Positions 1 through 9,156 of a DNA stretch of 64,000 nt are shown here, piece by piece. The position numbers were made by a program, and so were the translations under genes. Every line of letters starts with the position of its first letter. The first letter of the stretch is position 1. The notes under the pieces are model-generated. The model was given only the letters and a program-made list of their open reading frames with translations, had not been told where the DNA came from and ran no database searches. The stretch covers positions 4,227,501 through 4,291,500 of the forward strand of contig NZ_FXUY01000001.1 in assembly GCF_900182985.1 (NCBI RefSeq), written 5' to 3'. Source of the DNA: Pseudomonas helmanticensis. Lineage in GTDB: Bacteria; Pseudomonadota; Gammaproteobacteria; Pseudomonadales; Pseudomonadaceae.

Positions 1-541
1 GGATATCCGTCAACGCTACGCCAACCTTTACCGGCCCAGCACCTTCATCACCCTCGGGACGACCGGTCAGACTCATCAGCCCGCCCAGCCCCTGAATCAT
101 GAAGTCATAGCCAGCACGCTTGGCATAAGGCCCGGTCTGGCCGAACCCGGTAATCGAGCAATAGATCAGGTTCGGATTGATCGCCTTCAGCGACTCATAG
201 TCCAGCCCATAAGCCGCGAGACCACCGACCTTGAAGTTCTCGATAAGGATGTCCGACTTGGCCGCCAACTCGCGCACCAGCTTCTGACCCTCGGGGCGGG
301 TGAAGTCGATGGTCACCGATTGCTTGTTGCGATTGGCCGACAGGTAATAAGCCGCTTCCGAGGTGTTCTCGCCATAAGCGTCCTTGAGGAACGGCGGCCC
401 CCAGGCGCGCGTGTCGTCACCATTGCCCGGGCGCTCGACCTTGATCACTTCGGCGCCAAGGTCGGCGAGAATCTGCCCGGCCCATGGCCCGGCCAGCACT
501 CGCGATAAATCCAGTACCCGCAGATGCGACAGCGCGCCCAT
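1..541 (-). CDS. gcdG: CaiB/BaiF family III CoA-transferase, N-terminal part, probably succinyl-CoA:glutarate CoA-transferase
   Basis: About 180 N-terminal residues are present; the gene runs off the left edge. The start [19 protein letters not shown], the [11 protein letters not shown] stretch and the segment [11 protein letters not shown] carrying the presumed catalytic Asp are typical of family III CoA-transferases, which move CoA between acyl-CoA and a free carboxylate through an aspartyl-CoA thioester. It lies 13 bp downstream of gcdH on the same strand, with the LysR gene diverging beyond. In Pseudomonas this arrangement belongs to glutarate catabolism from lysine, where the transferase makes glutaryl-CoA for GcdH. 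The substrate is inferred from context; the C-terminal half cannot be checked. Confidence 0.85.
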   Translation of the reverse strand, partial: MGALSHLRVLDLSRVLAGPWAGQILADLGAEVIKVERPGNGDDTRAWGPPFLKDAYGENTSEAAYYLSANRNKQSVTIDFTRPEGQKLVRELAAKSDILIENFKVGGLAAYGLDYESLKAINPNLIYCSITGFGQTGPYAKRAGYDFMIQGLGGLMSLTGRPEGDEGAGPVKVGVALTDI

Positions 542-554
542 GGTCGCTCTCCTA

Positions 555-1736
555 TTAATAGAACGCCTGCAGACCGGTTTGCGCACGCCCGAGGATCAGC
601 GCGTGAACGTCATGAGTACCTTCATAGGTATTCACCACTTCCAGGTTAACCAGGTGGCGTGCCACGCCGAACTCGTCGGAGATTCCGTTACCACCCAACA
701 TGTCGCGCGCCATACGGGCGATGTCCAGCGACTTGCCGCACGAGTTGCGCTTCATGATCGAAGTAATCTCGACTGCGGCAGTGCCTTCATCCTTCATACG
801 ACCCAGACGCAGGCAGCCTTGGAGGGCCAGCGTGATCTCGGTCTGCATGTCGGCCAGCTTTTTCTGGATCAACTGAGTAGCGGCCAATGGACGACCGAAC
901 TGCTGACGATCCAGTGTGTACTGGCGAGCGGTGTGCCAGCAGAACTCGGCAGCGCCCAGTGCGCCCCAGGAAATGCCGTAGCGCGCAGAGTTGAGGCAGG
1001 TGAACGGGCCTTTCAGACCGCGCACGTCCGGGAAGATGTTCTCTTCCGGCACGAACACGTTGTCCATGACGATCTCACCGGTAATCGACGCGCGCAGGCC
1101 AACCTTGCCGTGAATCGCCGGAGCGCTCAGACCTTTCCAGCCCTTCTCCAGTACAAAACCACGGATGTCGCCGGCATCGTCCTTACCCCAGACCACGAAC
1201 ACATCAGCGATCGGGCTGTTGGTGATCCACATTTTCGCGCCGGTCAGGCTGTAGCCGCCTTCGACTTTGCGCGCGCGGGTGATCATCGCGCCCGGGTCGG
1301 AACCGTGGTTCGGCTCGGTCAGACCGAAGCAGCCGATCCATTCGCCGGAAGCCAGTTTCGGCAGGTATTTCTGTTTCTGTGCTTCGGTACCGAATTCGTT
1401 GATCGGCACCATTACCAGCGACGACTGCACGCTCATCATCGAGCGGTAGCCGGAGTCGACACGCTCCACTTCGCGAGCAATCAGGCCGTAGCTGACATAG
1501 TTGAGGCCGCTGCCACCGTACTGCTCGGGGATGGTCGCACCCAACAGGCCGACTTCACCCATTTCGCGAAAGATCGCCGGGTCAGTCTTCTCATGACGGA
1601 AAGCTTCGAGAACACGCGGTGCGAGGCTCTGTTGAGCGAATTGCTCGGCGGTGTCGCGGATCATGCGCTCTTCTTCGGTGAGCTGTTGATCCAGCAGCAG
1701 GGGATCGATCCAGTTGAAGCTAGCTTTACCGCCCAT
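555..1736 (-). CDS. gcdH: Glutaryl-CoA dehydrogenase
   Basis: A 393-residue acyl-CoA dehydrogenase-fold flavoenzyme that oxidatively decarboxylates glutaryl-CoA to crotonyl-CoA in lysine/tryptophan/glutarate degradation. N-terminal ([18 protein letters not shown]), middle ([30 protein letters not shown]) and C-terminal domains are present. The late [10 protein letters not shown] segment holds the Glu that acts as catalytic base in this family. The start at 1736 ([12 protein letters not shown]) has GAGGA upstream and gives the normal family length; a longer in-frame opening lacks a ribosome site. It is the first gene of a leftward operon with the CoA-transferase, divergent from the LysR gene. 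Assignment over other acyl-CoA dehydrogenases rests on the N-terminal pattern and these neighbours. Confidence 0.93.
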   Translation of the reverse strand: MGGKASFNWIDPLLLDQQLTEEERMIRDTAEQFAQQSLAPRVLEAFRHEKTDPAIFREMGEVGLLGATIPEQYGGSGLNYVSYGLIAREVERVDSGYRSMMSVQSSLVMVPINEFGTEAQKQKYLPKLASGEWIGCFGLTEPNHGSDPGAMITRARKVEGGYSLTGAKMWITNSPIADVFVVWGKDDAGDIRGFVLEKGWKGLSAPAIHGKVGLRASITGEIVMDNVFVPEENIFPDVRGLKGPFTCLNSARYGISWGALGAAEFCWHTARQYTLDRQQFGRPLAATQLIQKKLADMQTEITLALQGCLRLGRMKDEGTAAVEITSIMKRNSCGKSLDIARMARDMLGGNGISDEFGVARHLVNLEVVNTYEGTHDVHALILGRAQTGLQAFY

Positions 1737-1894
1737 GAGTGTGTCCTCGCAAATCGGGTGAATTAACGTGGCATTGATCCTAGGCGTGGTTCGCCGTCGC
1801 GGCAAACGAGGATTTCGCATTCTGTTGTGCTAATTTCTCACTCCGAAACGTCGCGAGATGCCTTTTATGCGGCGCATTAGTGAGGTTGATGTAC

Positions 1895-2794
1895 ATGCGC
1901 AGAAAGATCCCCAGCACCACCGCCCTGATCAGTTTCGAGGCTGCCGCGCGCCACGAGAGTTTTACCCGGGCTGCTGAAGAGCTTTCCCTCACCCAGGGCG
2001 CGATTTGCCGACAGATCGCCAGCCTTGAGGAGTTCCTCAGCGTCGAACTGTTCCGCCGTTCGCGACGCGGGGTGAAGCTGACCGAGGCGGGACTTTCCTA
2101 CAGTCGCCGGGTCGCCACGCAACTGGATGCAGTGGAGCGCGACACGTTGTCGGTGATGGGCCAGCAAGGCACCAATGTGATCGAACTCGCGGTGGTGCCG
2201 ACATTCGGCACGCAATGGCTGCTGCCGCGCCTCAAGGATTTCCAGCTCAAGCACCCGGAAGTCACGGTCAACCTGACCAACCGCACCCGGCCCTTTCTGT
2301 TTGCCGATACCGAATTCGATGCAGCGATCTACTTCGGCGATGCCGATTGGTCCGGTACCGAATCCCACAGGCTGATGGGCGAGAATCCGATGCCGGTGTG
2401 CAGCCCTGCCCTACTCGGCAACAAGACACATCTGACAGCCGAAGCCATCGCTGAATTGCCACTGCTGCAGCAGACCACGCGGCCTTATGCCTGGCGCCAG
2501 TGGTTCAACTCGCAACAGCTGAATATCCCCCGCGACATGACAGGCCCGCGCTACGAGCTATTCTCCATGCTCGCCCAAGCGGCCATGCACGATATGGGCA
2601 TTGCGCTGATTCCGCCGTTCCTGATTCAGCGCGAGCTGGCCGAGAAGCGCCTGGTGATTGCCAACCCGCAGGCACTCTCCAGCATCAAGGCCTATTACCT
2701 GATGATTCCCGAACGAAAAGTCGAATCGGCGTCGTTAAAGGCATTTCGTGACTGGTTGGTGAATCAGGCGCAGAGCTACAGCCTAGAAGGATAA
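1895..2794 (+). CDS. gcdR: LysR-family regulator of glutarate catabolism
   Basis: A LysR-type transcription factor of about 299 residues with an N-terminal winged helix-turn-helix (TTALISFEAAARHESFTRA, LSLTQGAICRQIASLEEFL) and a C-terminal periplasmic-binding-like effector domain. It diverges from gcdH across about 160 bp, the usual layout for a LysR activator and its target; the known homologue responds to glutarate. Three in-frame starts exist: GTG 1880, ATG 1889 and ATG 1895. I chose 1895 because GAGG at 1882-1885 is then spaced 9 bases away and the protein opens MRRKIPST, as in relatives I remember. The function is by homology and position. Confidence 0.85.
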   Translation: MRRKIPSTTALISFEAAARHESFTRAAEELSLTQGAICRQIASLEEFLSVELFRRSRRGVKLTEAGLSYSRRVATQLDAVERDTLSVMGQQGTNVIELAVVPTFGTQWLLPRLKDFQLKHPEVTVNLTNRTRPFLFADTEFDAAIYFGDADWSGTESHRLMGENPMPVCSPALLGNKTHLTAEAIAELPLLQQTTRPYAWRQWFNSQQLNIPRDMTGPRYELFSMLAQAAMHDMGIALIPPFLIQRELAEKRLVIANPQALSSIKAYYLMIPERKVESASLKAFRDWLVNQAQSYSLEG

Positions 2795-3228
2795 AGGCTT
2801 ACAGCGATAACTAACCCCGTAGTCAGGAAAGTCGAAGCCCTACAGATATAACTATTTGTCGCAATTTCACTGACTGTACCCAAAAGTCGTACAGACGTCC
2901 CACAAGCGCCTGACTACGTGGCTTTGAGCCTTCATCAACGACTCATTACTGCCTATTCACGCCACCGATAAGAAATTTTTCGTTATTCAGCCAGAATCCT
3001 TGCAGGGCACGGCCTGTAAGGGATTCGACCAGCCATGTGCGACATTCGGTCACGGCATGACTTGTAGTTAATTTTCCGTCACCCGTCATAATCCCTTGAA
3101 GGGCATAAAGTTCGCCTGCAAAATGCCGCGCCCCGCCCTGATTTGGCGGGATCGTGCTGATCGGCCGCCCCAGTCGCACCATCCGTAGTGCATGGGTTTA
3201 CTCAATAAGATCACGCAGGAGATTTGAC
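2795..3228. other. 434-bp gene-free spacer between gcdR and pntAA
   Basis: No convincing coding region lies here. It contains a perfect 10-bp inverted repeat, CGTAGTCAGG at 2818-2827 and CCTGACTACG at 2909-2918, and a short CCCGCC/GGCGGG hairpin at 3132-3150. The pntAA ribosome site AGGAG is at 3217-3221. The pntAA promoter should be here, but I cannot pick a box pair with good spacing. No U-run follows either hairpin, so neither looks like a terminator. Confidence 0.5.
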
Positions 3229-4350
3229 GTGCACATTGGTGTTCCTCTCGAAACCCAGACCGGTGAAACACGGGTTGCTGCAACCCCGGAAACCATTAAA
3301 AAGCTGATCAGCCAAGGTCATAAGGTCACTGTGCAAACCGGCGCCGGCGTTAAAGCCAGTGTGGTCGACAGTGCCTATGAAGCGGCAGGCGCAACCATTG
3401 GCAGTGCCAATGACGCGTTTGCCGCCGAGCTGATTCTCAAAGTGGTCGCCCCAAGCGATGCCGAACTGACGCTGATCAAGCGCGGTACGGTGCTGGTGGG
3501 CATGCTCAACCCGTTCAACAACGAAACCATCGCGAAGATGGCCGAATGCGGCATTACCGCGTTCGCCCTCGAAGCGGCGCCGCGCACCTCGCGCGCGCAG
3601 AGTCTCGATGTGTTGTCGTCGCAGGCGAACATTGCCGGCTATAAGGCTGTGTTGCTGGCCGCTCACCACTATCCGCGATTCATGCCGATGCTGATGACCG
3701 CTGCGGGCACCGTGAAAGCGGCGCGCGTGCTGATTCTCGGCGCCGGCGTGGCTGGATTGCAGGCGATTGCCACGGCGAAACGCCTTGGTGCAGTGATCGA
3801 AGCGTCCGACGTGCGTCCGGCGGTGAAAGAGCAGATCGAATCCCTCGGCGCCAAGTTCGTCGACGTGCCTTACGAGACCGATGAAGAGCGTGAATGCGCC
3901 GTCGGTGTCGGCGGTTACGCGCGGCCAATGCCGGCGAGCTGGATGCAGCGTCAGGCCCAGGCTGTGCATGAGCGCGCCAAGCAGGCTGACATCGTCATCA
4001 CCACCGCGCTGATTCCGGGCCGCAAGGCGCCGACGCTGTTGAGCGCCGACACCGTGGCGCAGATGAAACCAGGCTCGGTAGTCATCGACCTCGCCGCGGC
4101 TCAGGGTGGCAACTGCCCGCTGACCGTGGCTGATCAAGTCGTGATCGAGAATGGCGTGACCATTTGCGGCCCGACCAATCTGGCCGGTGAAGTCGCTGCA
4201 GACGCTTCGGCACTGTACGCACGCAACCTGCTGGACTTCCTCAAGCTGGTGTTCACCAAAGAAGGCCAGTTCGACGTCAACCTCGAAGACGACATCGTCG
4301 CCGCGTGCCTGATGTGCCGCGACGGCCAAGTCATCCGCAAAAACGCCTAA
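3229..4350 (+). CDS. pntAA: NAD(P) transhydrogenase subunit alpha part 1
   Basis: The 373-residue soluble NAD(H)-binding domain (dI) of the proton-translocating transhydrogenase, which drives NADPH formation from NADH with the proton gradient. It begins HIGVPLETQTGETRVAATP, and the dinucleotide fold VLILGAGVAGLQAIATAKRLG sits near the middle, both typical of the PntA/alanine dehydrogenase superfamily. The start is GTG at 3229 with AGGAG at 3217-3221; the open frame extends upstream but has no better site. The alpha subunit is split, with the membrane part encoded separately by pntAB, as in Rhodospirillum and other pseudomonads. First gene of pntAA-pntAB-pntB. Confidence 0.95.
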   Translation: MHIGVPLETQTGETRVAATPETIKKLISQGHKVTVQTGAGVKASVVDSAYEAAGATIGSANDAFAAELILKVVAPSDAELTLIKRGTVLVGMLNPFNNETIAKMAECGITAFALEAAPRTSRAQSLDVLSSQANIAGYKAVLLAAHHYPRFMPMLMTAAGTVKAARVLILGAGVAGLQAIATAKRLGAVIEASDVRPAVKEQIESLGAKFVDVPYETDEERECAVGVGGYARPMPASWMQRQAQAVHERAKQADIVITTALIPGRKAPTLLSADTVAQMKPGSVVIDLAAAQGGNCPLTVADQVVIENGVTICGPTNLAGEVAADASALYARNLLDFLKLVFTKEGQFDVNLEDDIVAACLMCRDGQVIRKNA

Positions 4351-4365
4351 GCAGGGATTCAGACG

Positions 4366-4686
4366 ATGGAAGAGCTTATCTCCCCCGGTATCTACAACCT
4401 GATCATCTTCGTGCTGGCGATTTATGTCGGTTACCACGTGGTCTGGAACGTTACACCTGCGCTGCACACGCCATTGATGGCAGTGACTAACGCCATCTCG
4501 GCAATCGTGATCGTCGGCGCCATGCTCGCGGCCGCACTGACCGTCACGCCGCTGGGCAAAACCATGGGCACCCTCGCCGTGGCGCTGGCTGCGGTCAACG
4601 TGTTCGGTGGCTTCCTGGTCACCCGCCGCATGCTTGAGATGTTCAAGAAGAAAGCCCCGAAAGTAAAAGAAGAGGCGCCGAAGTAA
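4366..4686 (+). CDS. pntAB: NAD(P) transhydrogenase subunit alpha part 2
   Basis: A 106-residue membrane protein with about three hydrophobic helices ([54 protein letters not shown]) and a lysine-rich cytoplasmic tail. It is the membrane (dII) portion of the alpha subunit, separate from PntAA in this organism. With PntB helices it forms the proton channel. It starts 15 bp after pntAA, and its stop codon overlaps the pntB start by one base (TAATG), which implies translational coupling. Confidence 0.95.
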   Translation: MEELISPGIYNLIIFVLAIYVGYHVVWNVTPALHTPLMAVTNAISAIVIVGAMLAAALTVTPLGKTMGTLAVALAAVNVFGGFLVTRRMLEMFKKKAPKVKEEAPK

Positions 4687-6119
4687 TGAGCATGAATCTC
4701 GTCACGACGCTCTACCTGATCGCGTCGATCTGTTTTATCCAGGCCCTCAAAGGCCTGTCGCACCCGACCACCTCGCGGCGCGGCAACCTGTTCGGCATGC
4801 TCGGCATGGCGTTGGCAATTCTTACCACCGTCGGCCTCATCTATAAGTTGGGCGCCGAGTTGGCCACTGCCGGCATCGGTTACGTCATCGTCGGCCTGTT
4901 GGTCGGCGGCACGGCCGGTTCGATCATGGCCAAGCGCGTTGAAATGACCAAGATGCCGGAACTCGTCGCCTTCATGCACAGCATGATCGGCCTTGCGGCA
5001 GTGTTCATCGCTATCGCCGCAGTCGTTGAACCGCAATCGCTGGGTATCGTTAAACAGCTCGGCGACTCGATCCCGACGGGCAACCGTCTGGAGCTGTTCC
5101 TCGGCGCAGCCATCGGTGCGATCACCTTCTCCGGTTCGGTGATTGCGTTCGGTAAGCTCTCGGGCAAGTACAAGTTCCGGCTGTTCCAGGGCGCACCCGT
5201 ACAGTTTGCTGGTCAGCACAAGCTCAACGCAGTATTGGGTCTGGCCACGCTCGCTCTCGGCCTGACCTTCATGTTCACCGGTAACCTCACTGCGTTCGCG
5301 CTGATGCTGGCGCTGGCGTTCGTGATGGGTGTGCTGATCATCATCCCGATCGGTGGCGCCGACATGCCGGTGGTGGTGTCGATGCTTAACAGCTACTCGG
5401 GCTGGGCGGCGGCAGGTATCGGCTTCTCGCTGAACAACTCGATGCTGATCATTGCCGGTTCCCTGGTGGGTTCGAGCGGTGCGATCCTCTCGTACATCAT
5501 GTGCAAGGCGATGAACCGTTCCTTCTTTAATGTACTGCTCGGCGGTTTCGGCAACACGGCAGATGCTGGCCCTGCCGGTGCGAAAGAAGCCCGTCCGGTG
5601 AAATCCGGTTCCGCTGACGACGCGACTTTCCTGCTGACCAACGCCGACACCGTGATCATCGTGCCGGGTTATGGCTTGGCAGTAGCGCGTGCACAACATG
5701 CGCTGAAAGAGCTGACCGAGAAGCTGACCCACCGTGGCGTGACCGTGAAGTATGCGATTCACCCGGTAGCGGGCCGTATGCCAGGGCATATGAACGTTCT
5801 GCTTGCCGAGGCCGAAGTGCCTTACGACCAGGTGTTCGAGATGGAGGACATCAACTCCGAGTTCGGCCAGGCCGACGTGGTGCTGGTGCTCGGCGCGAAC
5901 GACGTGGTCAACCCGGCCGCGAAGAACGATCCGAAGTCGCCGATTGCCGGCATGCCGATTCTCGAAGCGTTCAAGGCCAAGACCATCATCGTCAACAAGC
6001 GCTCGATGGCCAGCGGCTATGCCGGCCTGGACAACGAACTGTTCTACCTGGACAAGACCATGATGGTGTTCGGCGACGCGAAGAAAGTCATCGAAGACAT
6101 GGTCAAAGCGGTCGAATAA
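4686..6119 (+). CDS. pntB: NAD(P) transhydrogenase subunit beta
   Basis: A 477-residue beta subunit. Residues up to about 270 form multiple transmembrane helices (dII). The C-terminal part is the NADP(H)-binding domain dIII, with VIIVPGYGLAVARAQHAL and VLGANDVVNPAAK as family signatures, exposed to the cytoplasm to exchange hydride with PntAA. The ATG overlaps the pntAB stop by one base. A strong Rho-independent terminator follows 20 bp after the stop, ending the three-gene operon. Length and motifs match the family throughout. Confidence 0.96.
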   Translation: MSMNLVTTLYLIASICFIQALKGLSHPTTSRRGNLFGMLGMALAILTTVGLIYKLGAELATAGIGYVIVGLLVGGTAGSIMAKRVEMTKMPELVAFMHSMIGLAAVFIAIAAVVEPQSLGIVKQLGDSIPTGNRLELFLGAAIGAITFSGSVIAFGKLSGKYKFRLFQGAPVQFAGQHKLNAVLGLATLALGLTFMFTGNLTAFALMLALAFVMGVLIIIPIGGADMPVVVSMLNSYSGWAAAGIGFSLNNSMLIIAGSLVGSSGAILSYIMCKAMNRSFFNVLLGGFGNTADAGPAGAKEARPVKSGSADDATFLLTNADTVIIVPGYGLAVARAQHALKELTEKLTHRGVTVKYAIHPVAGRMPGHMNVLLAEAEVPYDQVFEMEDINSEFGQADVVLVLGANDVVNPAAKNDPKSPIAGMPILEAFKAKTIIVNKRSMASGYAGLDNELFYLDKTMMVFGDAKKVIEDMVKAVE

Positions 6120-6136
6120 TTCCCCGCTGCAACACC

Positions 6137-6168
6137 GAACGCCCCGACTTGTCGGGGCGTTTTTGTTT
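6137..6168 (+). terminator. Rho-independent terminator of pntAA-AB-B
   Basis: The stem ACGCCCCGAC / GTCGGGGCGT with a short TT loop is followed by TTTTTGTTT, starting 20 bp after the pntB stop. GC-rich stem plus T-run make it a clear intrinsic terminator. Confidence 0.92.
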
Positions 6169-6333
6169 GCGCAAACAGTCGGACAATTTGCCGCGTTGTT
6201 GCAGATCCGGTAACGGTGTTTTACTTGAAACCCGCTGAATAGACGCCTCGTTTGCGACCTTGGTAGCGGGACAGGCGCCCGTCAAATTCACTAGACTGCG
6301 CATCCTGCTACTCGCTTCCCGAGATAATAATCC

Positions 6334-7827
6334 ATGTACCGTGACCGTATTCGCCTGCCTTCGTTGTTGGATAAAGTGATGAGCGCCGCCGACGCCGCCG
6401 CTCTGATTGAGGACGGCATGACCGTCGGCATGAGCGGTTTCACCCGTGCCGGCGAAGCCAAAGCCGTCCCTCACGCACTGGCCGAGCGCGCCAAGGTCAC
6501 GCCGCTGAAGATCAGCCTGATGACCGGCGCCAGCCTGGGCAACGACCTCGACAAGCAATTGACCGAAGCCGGCGTACTGTCGCGACGCATGCCATTCCAG
6601 GTCGACAGCACTTTGCGCAAGGCGATCAACGCCGGCCAGGTCATGTTCATCGACCAGCATCTGTCGGAAACCGTTGAGCAACTGCGCAACCAGCAACTGA
6701 AGCTGCCGGACATCGCGGTCATCGAAGCCGTGGCCATTACCGAGCAAGGCCACATCGTACCGACCACGTCGGTGGGCAACTCGGCGAGCTTCGCGATCTT
6801 CGCCAAACAGGTGATCGTCGAGATCAATCTGGCGCACAACGCCAACCTCGAAGGCCTGCACGACATCTATATCCCGACTTATCGTCCGACGCGTACGCCG
6901 ATCCCGCTGGTAAAAGTCGACGACCGCATTGGCAGCACGGCGATTCCGATTCCGCCGGAGAAGATTGTCGCCATCGTCATCACCCAGCAGCCGGATTCGC
7001 CATCCACCGTGTCGTCGCCTGACGTCGACACCAATGCCATCGCCGATCACTTGATCACGTTCTTCAAGCAGGAAGTCGACGCCGGGCGCATGACCAACAA
7101 GCTCGGCCCGTTGCAGGCGGGGATCGGCAATATTGCCAATGCAGTGATGTGCGGCCTGATCGATTCGCCGTTCGAAGACCTGACCATGTACTCCGAAGTG
7201 CTGCAGGACTCGACCTTCGACCTGATCGACGCCGGCAAGCTGAGTTTTGCTTCGGGCAGCTCGATCACTTTGTCGGAGCGCCGCAACAGCGACGTGTTCG
7301 GTAATCTGGAGAAGTACAAGGACAAACTGGTGCTGCGTCCGCAGGAGATCTCCAACCACCCGGAAGTGGTACGTCGCTTGGGCATCATCGGCATCAACAC
7401 GGCGCTGGAATTCGACATCTACGGCAACGTCAACTCCACCCACGTCTGCGGCACGCGGATGATGAACGGCATCGGCGGCTCCGGCGATTTCGCCCGCAAC
7501 GCGCATCTGGCGGTGTTCGTGACCAAGTCGATCGCCAAGGGCGGGGCGATTTCCAGCGTGGTGCCGATGGTCAGCCACGTCGATCACACCGAGCATGATG
7601 TCGACATTCTGGTAACCGAAGTCGGTCTGGCCGACTTGCGTGGTCTGGCGCCACGGGAGCGCGCGCGGGTGATCATTGATAACTGTGTGCACCCGGACTT
7701 CCGTCAGGCACTCAACGATTACTTCACGGCGGCCTGTGCGATTGGTGGCCACACCCCGCACATCCTGCGTGAAGCGTTGAGCTGGCACATGAATCTGGAA
7801 GAAACCGGGCGCATGCTGGCGGTGTAA
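6334..7827 (+). CDS. Acetyl-CoA hydrolase/transferase family, probably succinyl-CoA:acetate CoA-transferase
   Basis: A 497-residue class I CoA-transferase of the ACH1/AarC/ScpC group. MTVGMSGFTRAGEAKAVP is the N-terminal CoA-binding signature. GIGNIANAVMCGL gives the glycine-rich oxyanion segment, and MYSEVLQDS carries the Glu that forms the glutamyl-CoA thioester in AarC. Such enzymes move CoA between succinyl-CoA and acetate, detoxifying or assimilating acetate without free hydrolysis. It appears monocistronic, between the pnt terminator and the DUF1127 regulatory region. Substrate is by family only; propionyl-CoA:succinate exchange is possible. Confidence 0.88.
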   Translation: MYRDRIRLPSLLDKVMSAADAAALIEDGMTVGMSGFTRAGEAKAVPHALAERAKVTPLKISLMTGASLGNDLDKQLTEAGVLSRRMPFQVDSTLRKAINAGQVMFIDQHLSETVEQLRNQQLKLPDIAVIEAVAITEQGHIVPTTSVGNSASFAIFAKQVIVEINLAHNANLEGLHDIYIPTYRPTRTPIPLVKVDDRIGSTAIPIPPEKIVAIVITQQPDSPSTVSSPDVDTNAIADHLITFFKQEVDAGRMTNKLGPLQAGIGNIANAVMCGLIDSPFEDLTMYSEVLQDSTFDLIDAGKLSFASGSSITLSERRNSDVFGNLEKYKDKLVLRPQEISNHPEVVRRLGIIGINTALEFDIYGNVNSTHVCGTRMMNGIGGSGDFARNAHLAVFVTKSIAKGGAISSVVPMVSHVDHTEHDVDILVTEVGLADLRGLAPRERARVIIDNCVHPDFRQALNDYFTAACAIGGHTPHILREALSWHMNLEETGRMLAV

Positions 7828-8148
7828 TTCACACAGATAAACCGCTGATGCAAACACAGTTTGCGTCAGCGGAATCTCGCAAGCCTTCAGAACGACAAAA
7901 ACTGTACTGCTGTACTGGTCACTTCCTACGGTATTTGCCTACCTTTTCGGACTAATCACGCCAAAACGCACCACGTTAGTGCAGACAGGTACAGTTTGCC
8001 CAATTTCGACCCGTACACCCCGTATAAACAGTTAACTGGTCACTCACAATACAGTTGAACTGTATCTAGAGAGACTAGGCAAACGAGAGGATCATGGGCA
8101 CCAGTCAAACCACTACCTGATCCCGCCACAAGCGGAAGGATGTCAACC
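7828..8148 (+). promoter_or_regulatory. Operator-like region upstream of the DUF1127 gene
   Basis: This 320-bp gene-free stretch has repeated short motifs. There is a perfect 17-bp palindrome ATACAGTTGAACTGTAT at 8049-8065 and a direct repeat ACTGGTCACT at 7914-7923 and 8035-8044. Related half-sites ACTGTACTG (7901-7909) and GGTACAGTT (7988-7996) are also present. The pattern looks like binding sites for a dimeric regulator of the downstream gene. No regulator gene lies next to it, so the protein is unknown. Confidence 0.5.
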
Positions 8149-8364
8149 ATGGAACGTACACTCAGTTCCGAACTGTTCTTCGAAGACAAAGCTGCAAAAA
8201 ACCAGGCTTCCATGCCTCTGCGCGTTCTCGCCAACCTGATGTTGTGGCAGCGCCGCATCTCCAGCCGCCATCAACTGGCTCGTCTGGATTCGCGTCTGCT
8301 GGCTGATGCCGGTATCAGCGAAGCACAACGCTACGAAGAGCTGAGCAAGCCGTTCTGGCGCTAA
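8149..8364 (+). CDS. DUF1127 (YjiS-like) small protein
   Basis: A 71-residue basic protein. The C-terminal part (LWQRRISSRHQLARLDSRLLADAGISEAQRYEELSKPFW, read in pieces) is the arginine-rich helical DUF1127 domain, in which Leu-Leu-x-D-x-G-[IL]-S is characteristic. Some DUF1127 proteins in other bacteria act in phosphate, RNA or stress regulation, but no role is established here. I chose ATG 8149 over ATG 8140 because the AAGG ribosome site at 8136-8139 abuts 8140 but is well spaced from 8149. Operator-like repeats precede it and an intrinsic terminator follows. Confidence 0.85.
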   Translation: MERTLSSELFFEDKAAKNQASMPLRVLANLMLWQRRISSRHQLARLDSRLLADAGISEAQRYEELSKPFWR

Positions 8365-8421
8365 GTAGCGTCGCTGGCTCTGGTCGTTAGACCCACCGCC
8401 AGCAACCCGAATTGAACAAAC

Positions 8422-8454
8422 AAAACCCGTCGTGGGAAACCACGACGGGTTTTG
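8422..8454. terminator. Bidirectional terminator after the DUF1127 gene
   Basis: AAAACCCGTCGTGG, a GAAA loop and CCACGACGGGTTTT form a long perfect stem with A-tract and T-tract flanks, 58 bp after the DUF1127 stop. Confidence 0.93.
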
Positions 8455-8519
8455 TCGTTTGGCCCTTAAAAAGCCAAACAAGTACAGTTCACATAAATTG
8501 AAATTAGACCATAACAATT

Positions 8520-8600
8520 GTAGGAGCTGCCGAAGGCTGCGATCTTTTGATCTTGAAAATCCAGACCAAAAGATCGCAGCCTTCGGCAGGGTTTTTCGTC
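8520..8600. repeat. Paired REP element (TAGGAGCTGCCG family)
   Basis: Left arm GTAGGAGCTGCCGAAGGCTG with CGATCTTTTGATC, and right arm GATCGCAGCCTTCGGCAG, face each other across a short spacer. The same arms recur at 33965-34051, 48992-49069, 52867-52953 and, as one arm, 59386-59420. Such elements are non-autonomous repeats probably moved by RAYT transposases; none is encoded in this window. Confidence 0.9.
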
Positions 8601-8730
8601 TGGATGCTGGTTTGGCGAACGGATCTGAGCCTAGTATCCACACAGAACGTGGCGAATGTTGCGCAACAGGCGTCTGACTCCTCAGATACCGAGCCACCTC
8701 TCAATACGGTTTATCCACAGGAGTTACCCT

Positions 8731-9048
8731 ATGTCCCGTCTTCGTCTGCTCAGCGCTGCCGCCCTGCTGGCCGTGGCTGCCAACGCCAGCGCCACCAGTT
8801 TCATCGTCACCACCGATGCCGTGGTTGGCGCATTGAAGTCTTCGTCTGACGCTACTTCCGACGTCACCTCGTCCTTCCGTGACGACAAAATCGTTTTGGC
8901 TGCCCGTGATGACGCCGCCAGCTTCGTTGCCAGCGAAGGCGAGATTCGTGGCGTGAAGCTGGAAAGCGCACTGGACCATATCCGTCACCAGGCACCACAG
9001 CTGCAAGCGACTGACGCACAGCTGGCTCAGGCCATCCTGACGATCTAA
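8731..9048 (+). CDS. DUF2388 exported small protein, copy 1
   Basis: A 105-residue protein with an N-terminal signal peptide (MSRLRLLSAAALLAVAANASA, cleavage expected near residue 21). A compact domain follows, carrying DDAASFVASEG, RGVKLESALDHIR and a QAIL ending. The same motifs appear in the next two genes, so these are three tandem paralogues of DUF2388, a Pseudomonas family without known function. The start at 8731 is preceded by CAGGAG. It is the first gene of a rightward cluster that ends with the large DUF4105 gene, and is expected to be periplasmic. Confidence 0.85.
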   Translation: MSRLRLLSAAALLAVAANASATSFIVTTDAVVGALKSSSDATSDVTSSFRDDKIVLAARDDAASFVASEGEIRGVKLESALDHIRHQAPQLQATDAQLAQAILTI

Positions 9049-9156
9049 ACGCTGCAAGGCATTGCGGGACACGCCGGGCGTGTCCCGATGTTTCGGCGCT
9101 GGCTCTGGCCCGGGCATTGCGCTAGCCTTTGGGTTCGCCAACAGTTACCGAGTCCA

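Noticed and set aside
384..1766. 460-codon plus-strand frame opposite gcdH
   Set aside because: gcdH on the minus strand has full family motifs and operon context; the plus-strand product resembles nothing.
2946..3283. Minus-strand 65-78 codon frames upstream of pntAA
   Set aside because: No ribosome sites, no recognisable signal or domain, and they run into the pntAA start region.
4431..5789. 452-codon antisense frame over pntAB-pntB
   Set aside because: Shadow of two well-supported membrane-protein genes; no ribosome site and composition typical of antisense frames.
8711..8719. Perfect DnaA box TTATCCACA
   Set aside because: A single box overlapping a ribosome-site region, with no cluster of boxes, no AT-rich unwinding stretch and no dnaA nearby; not an origin.
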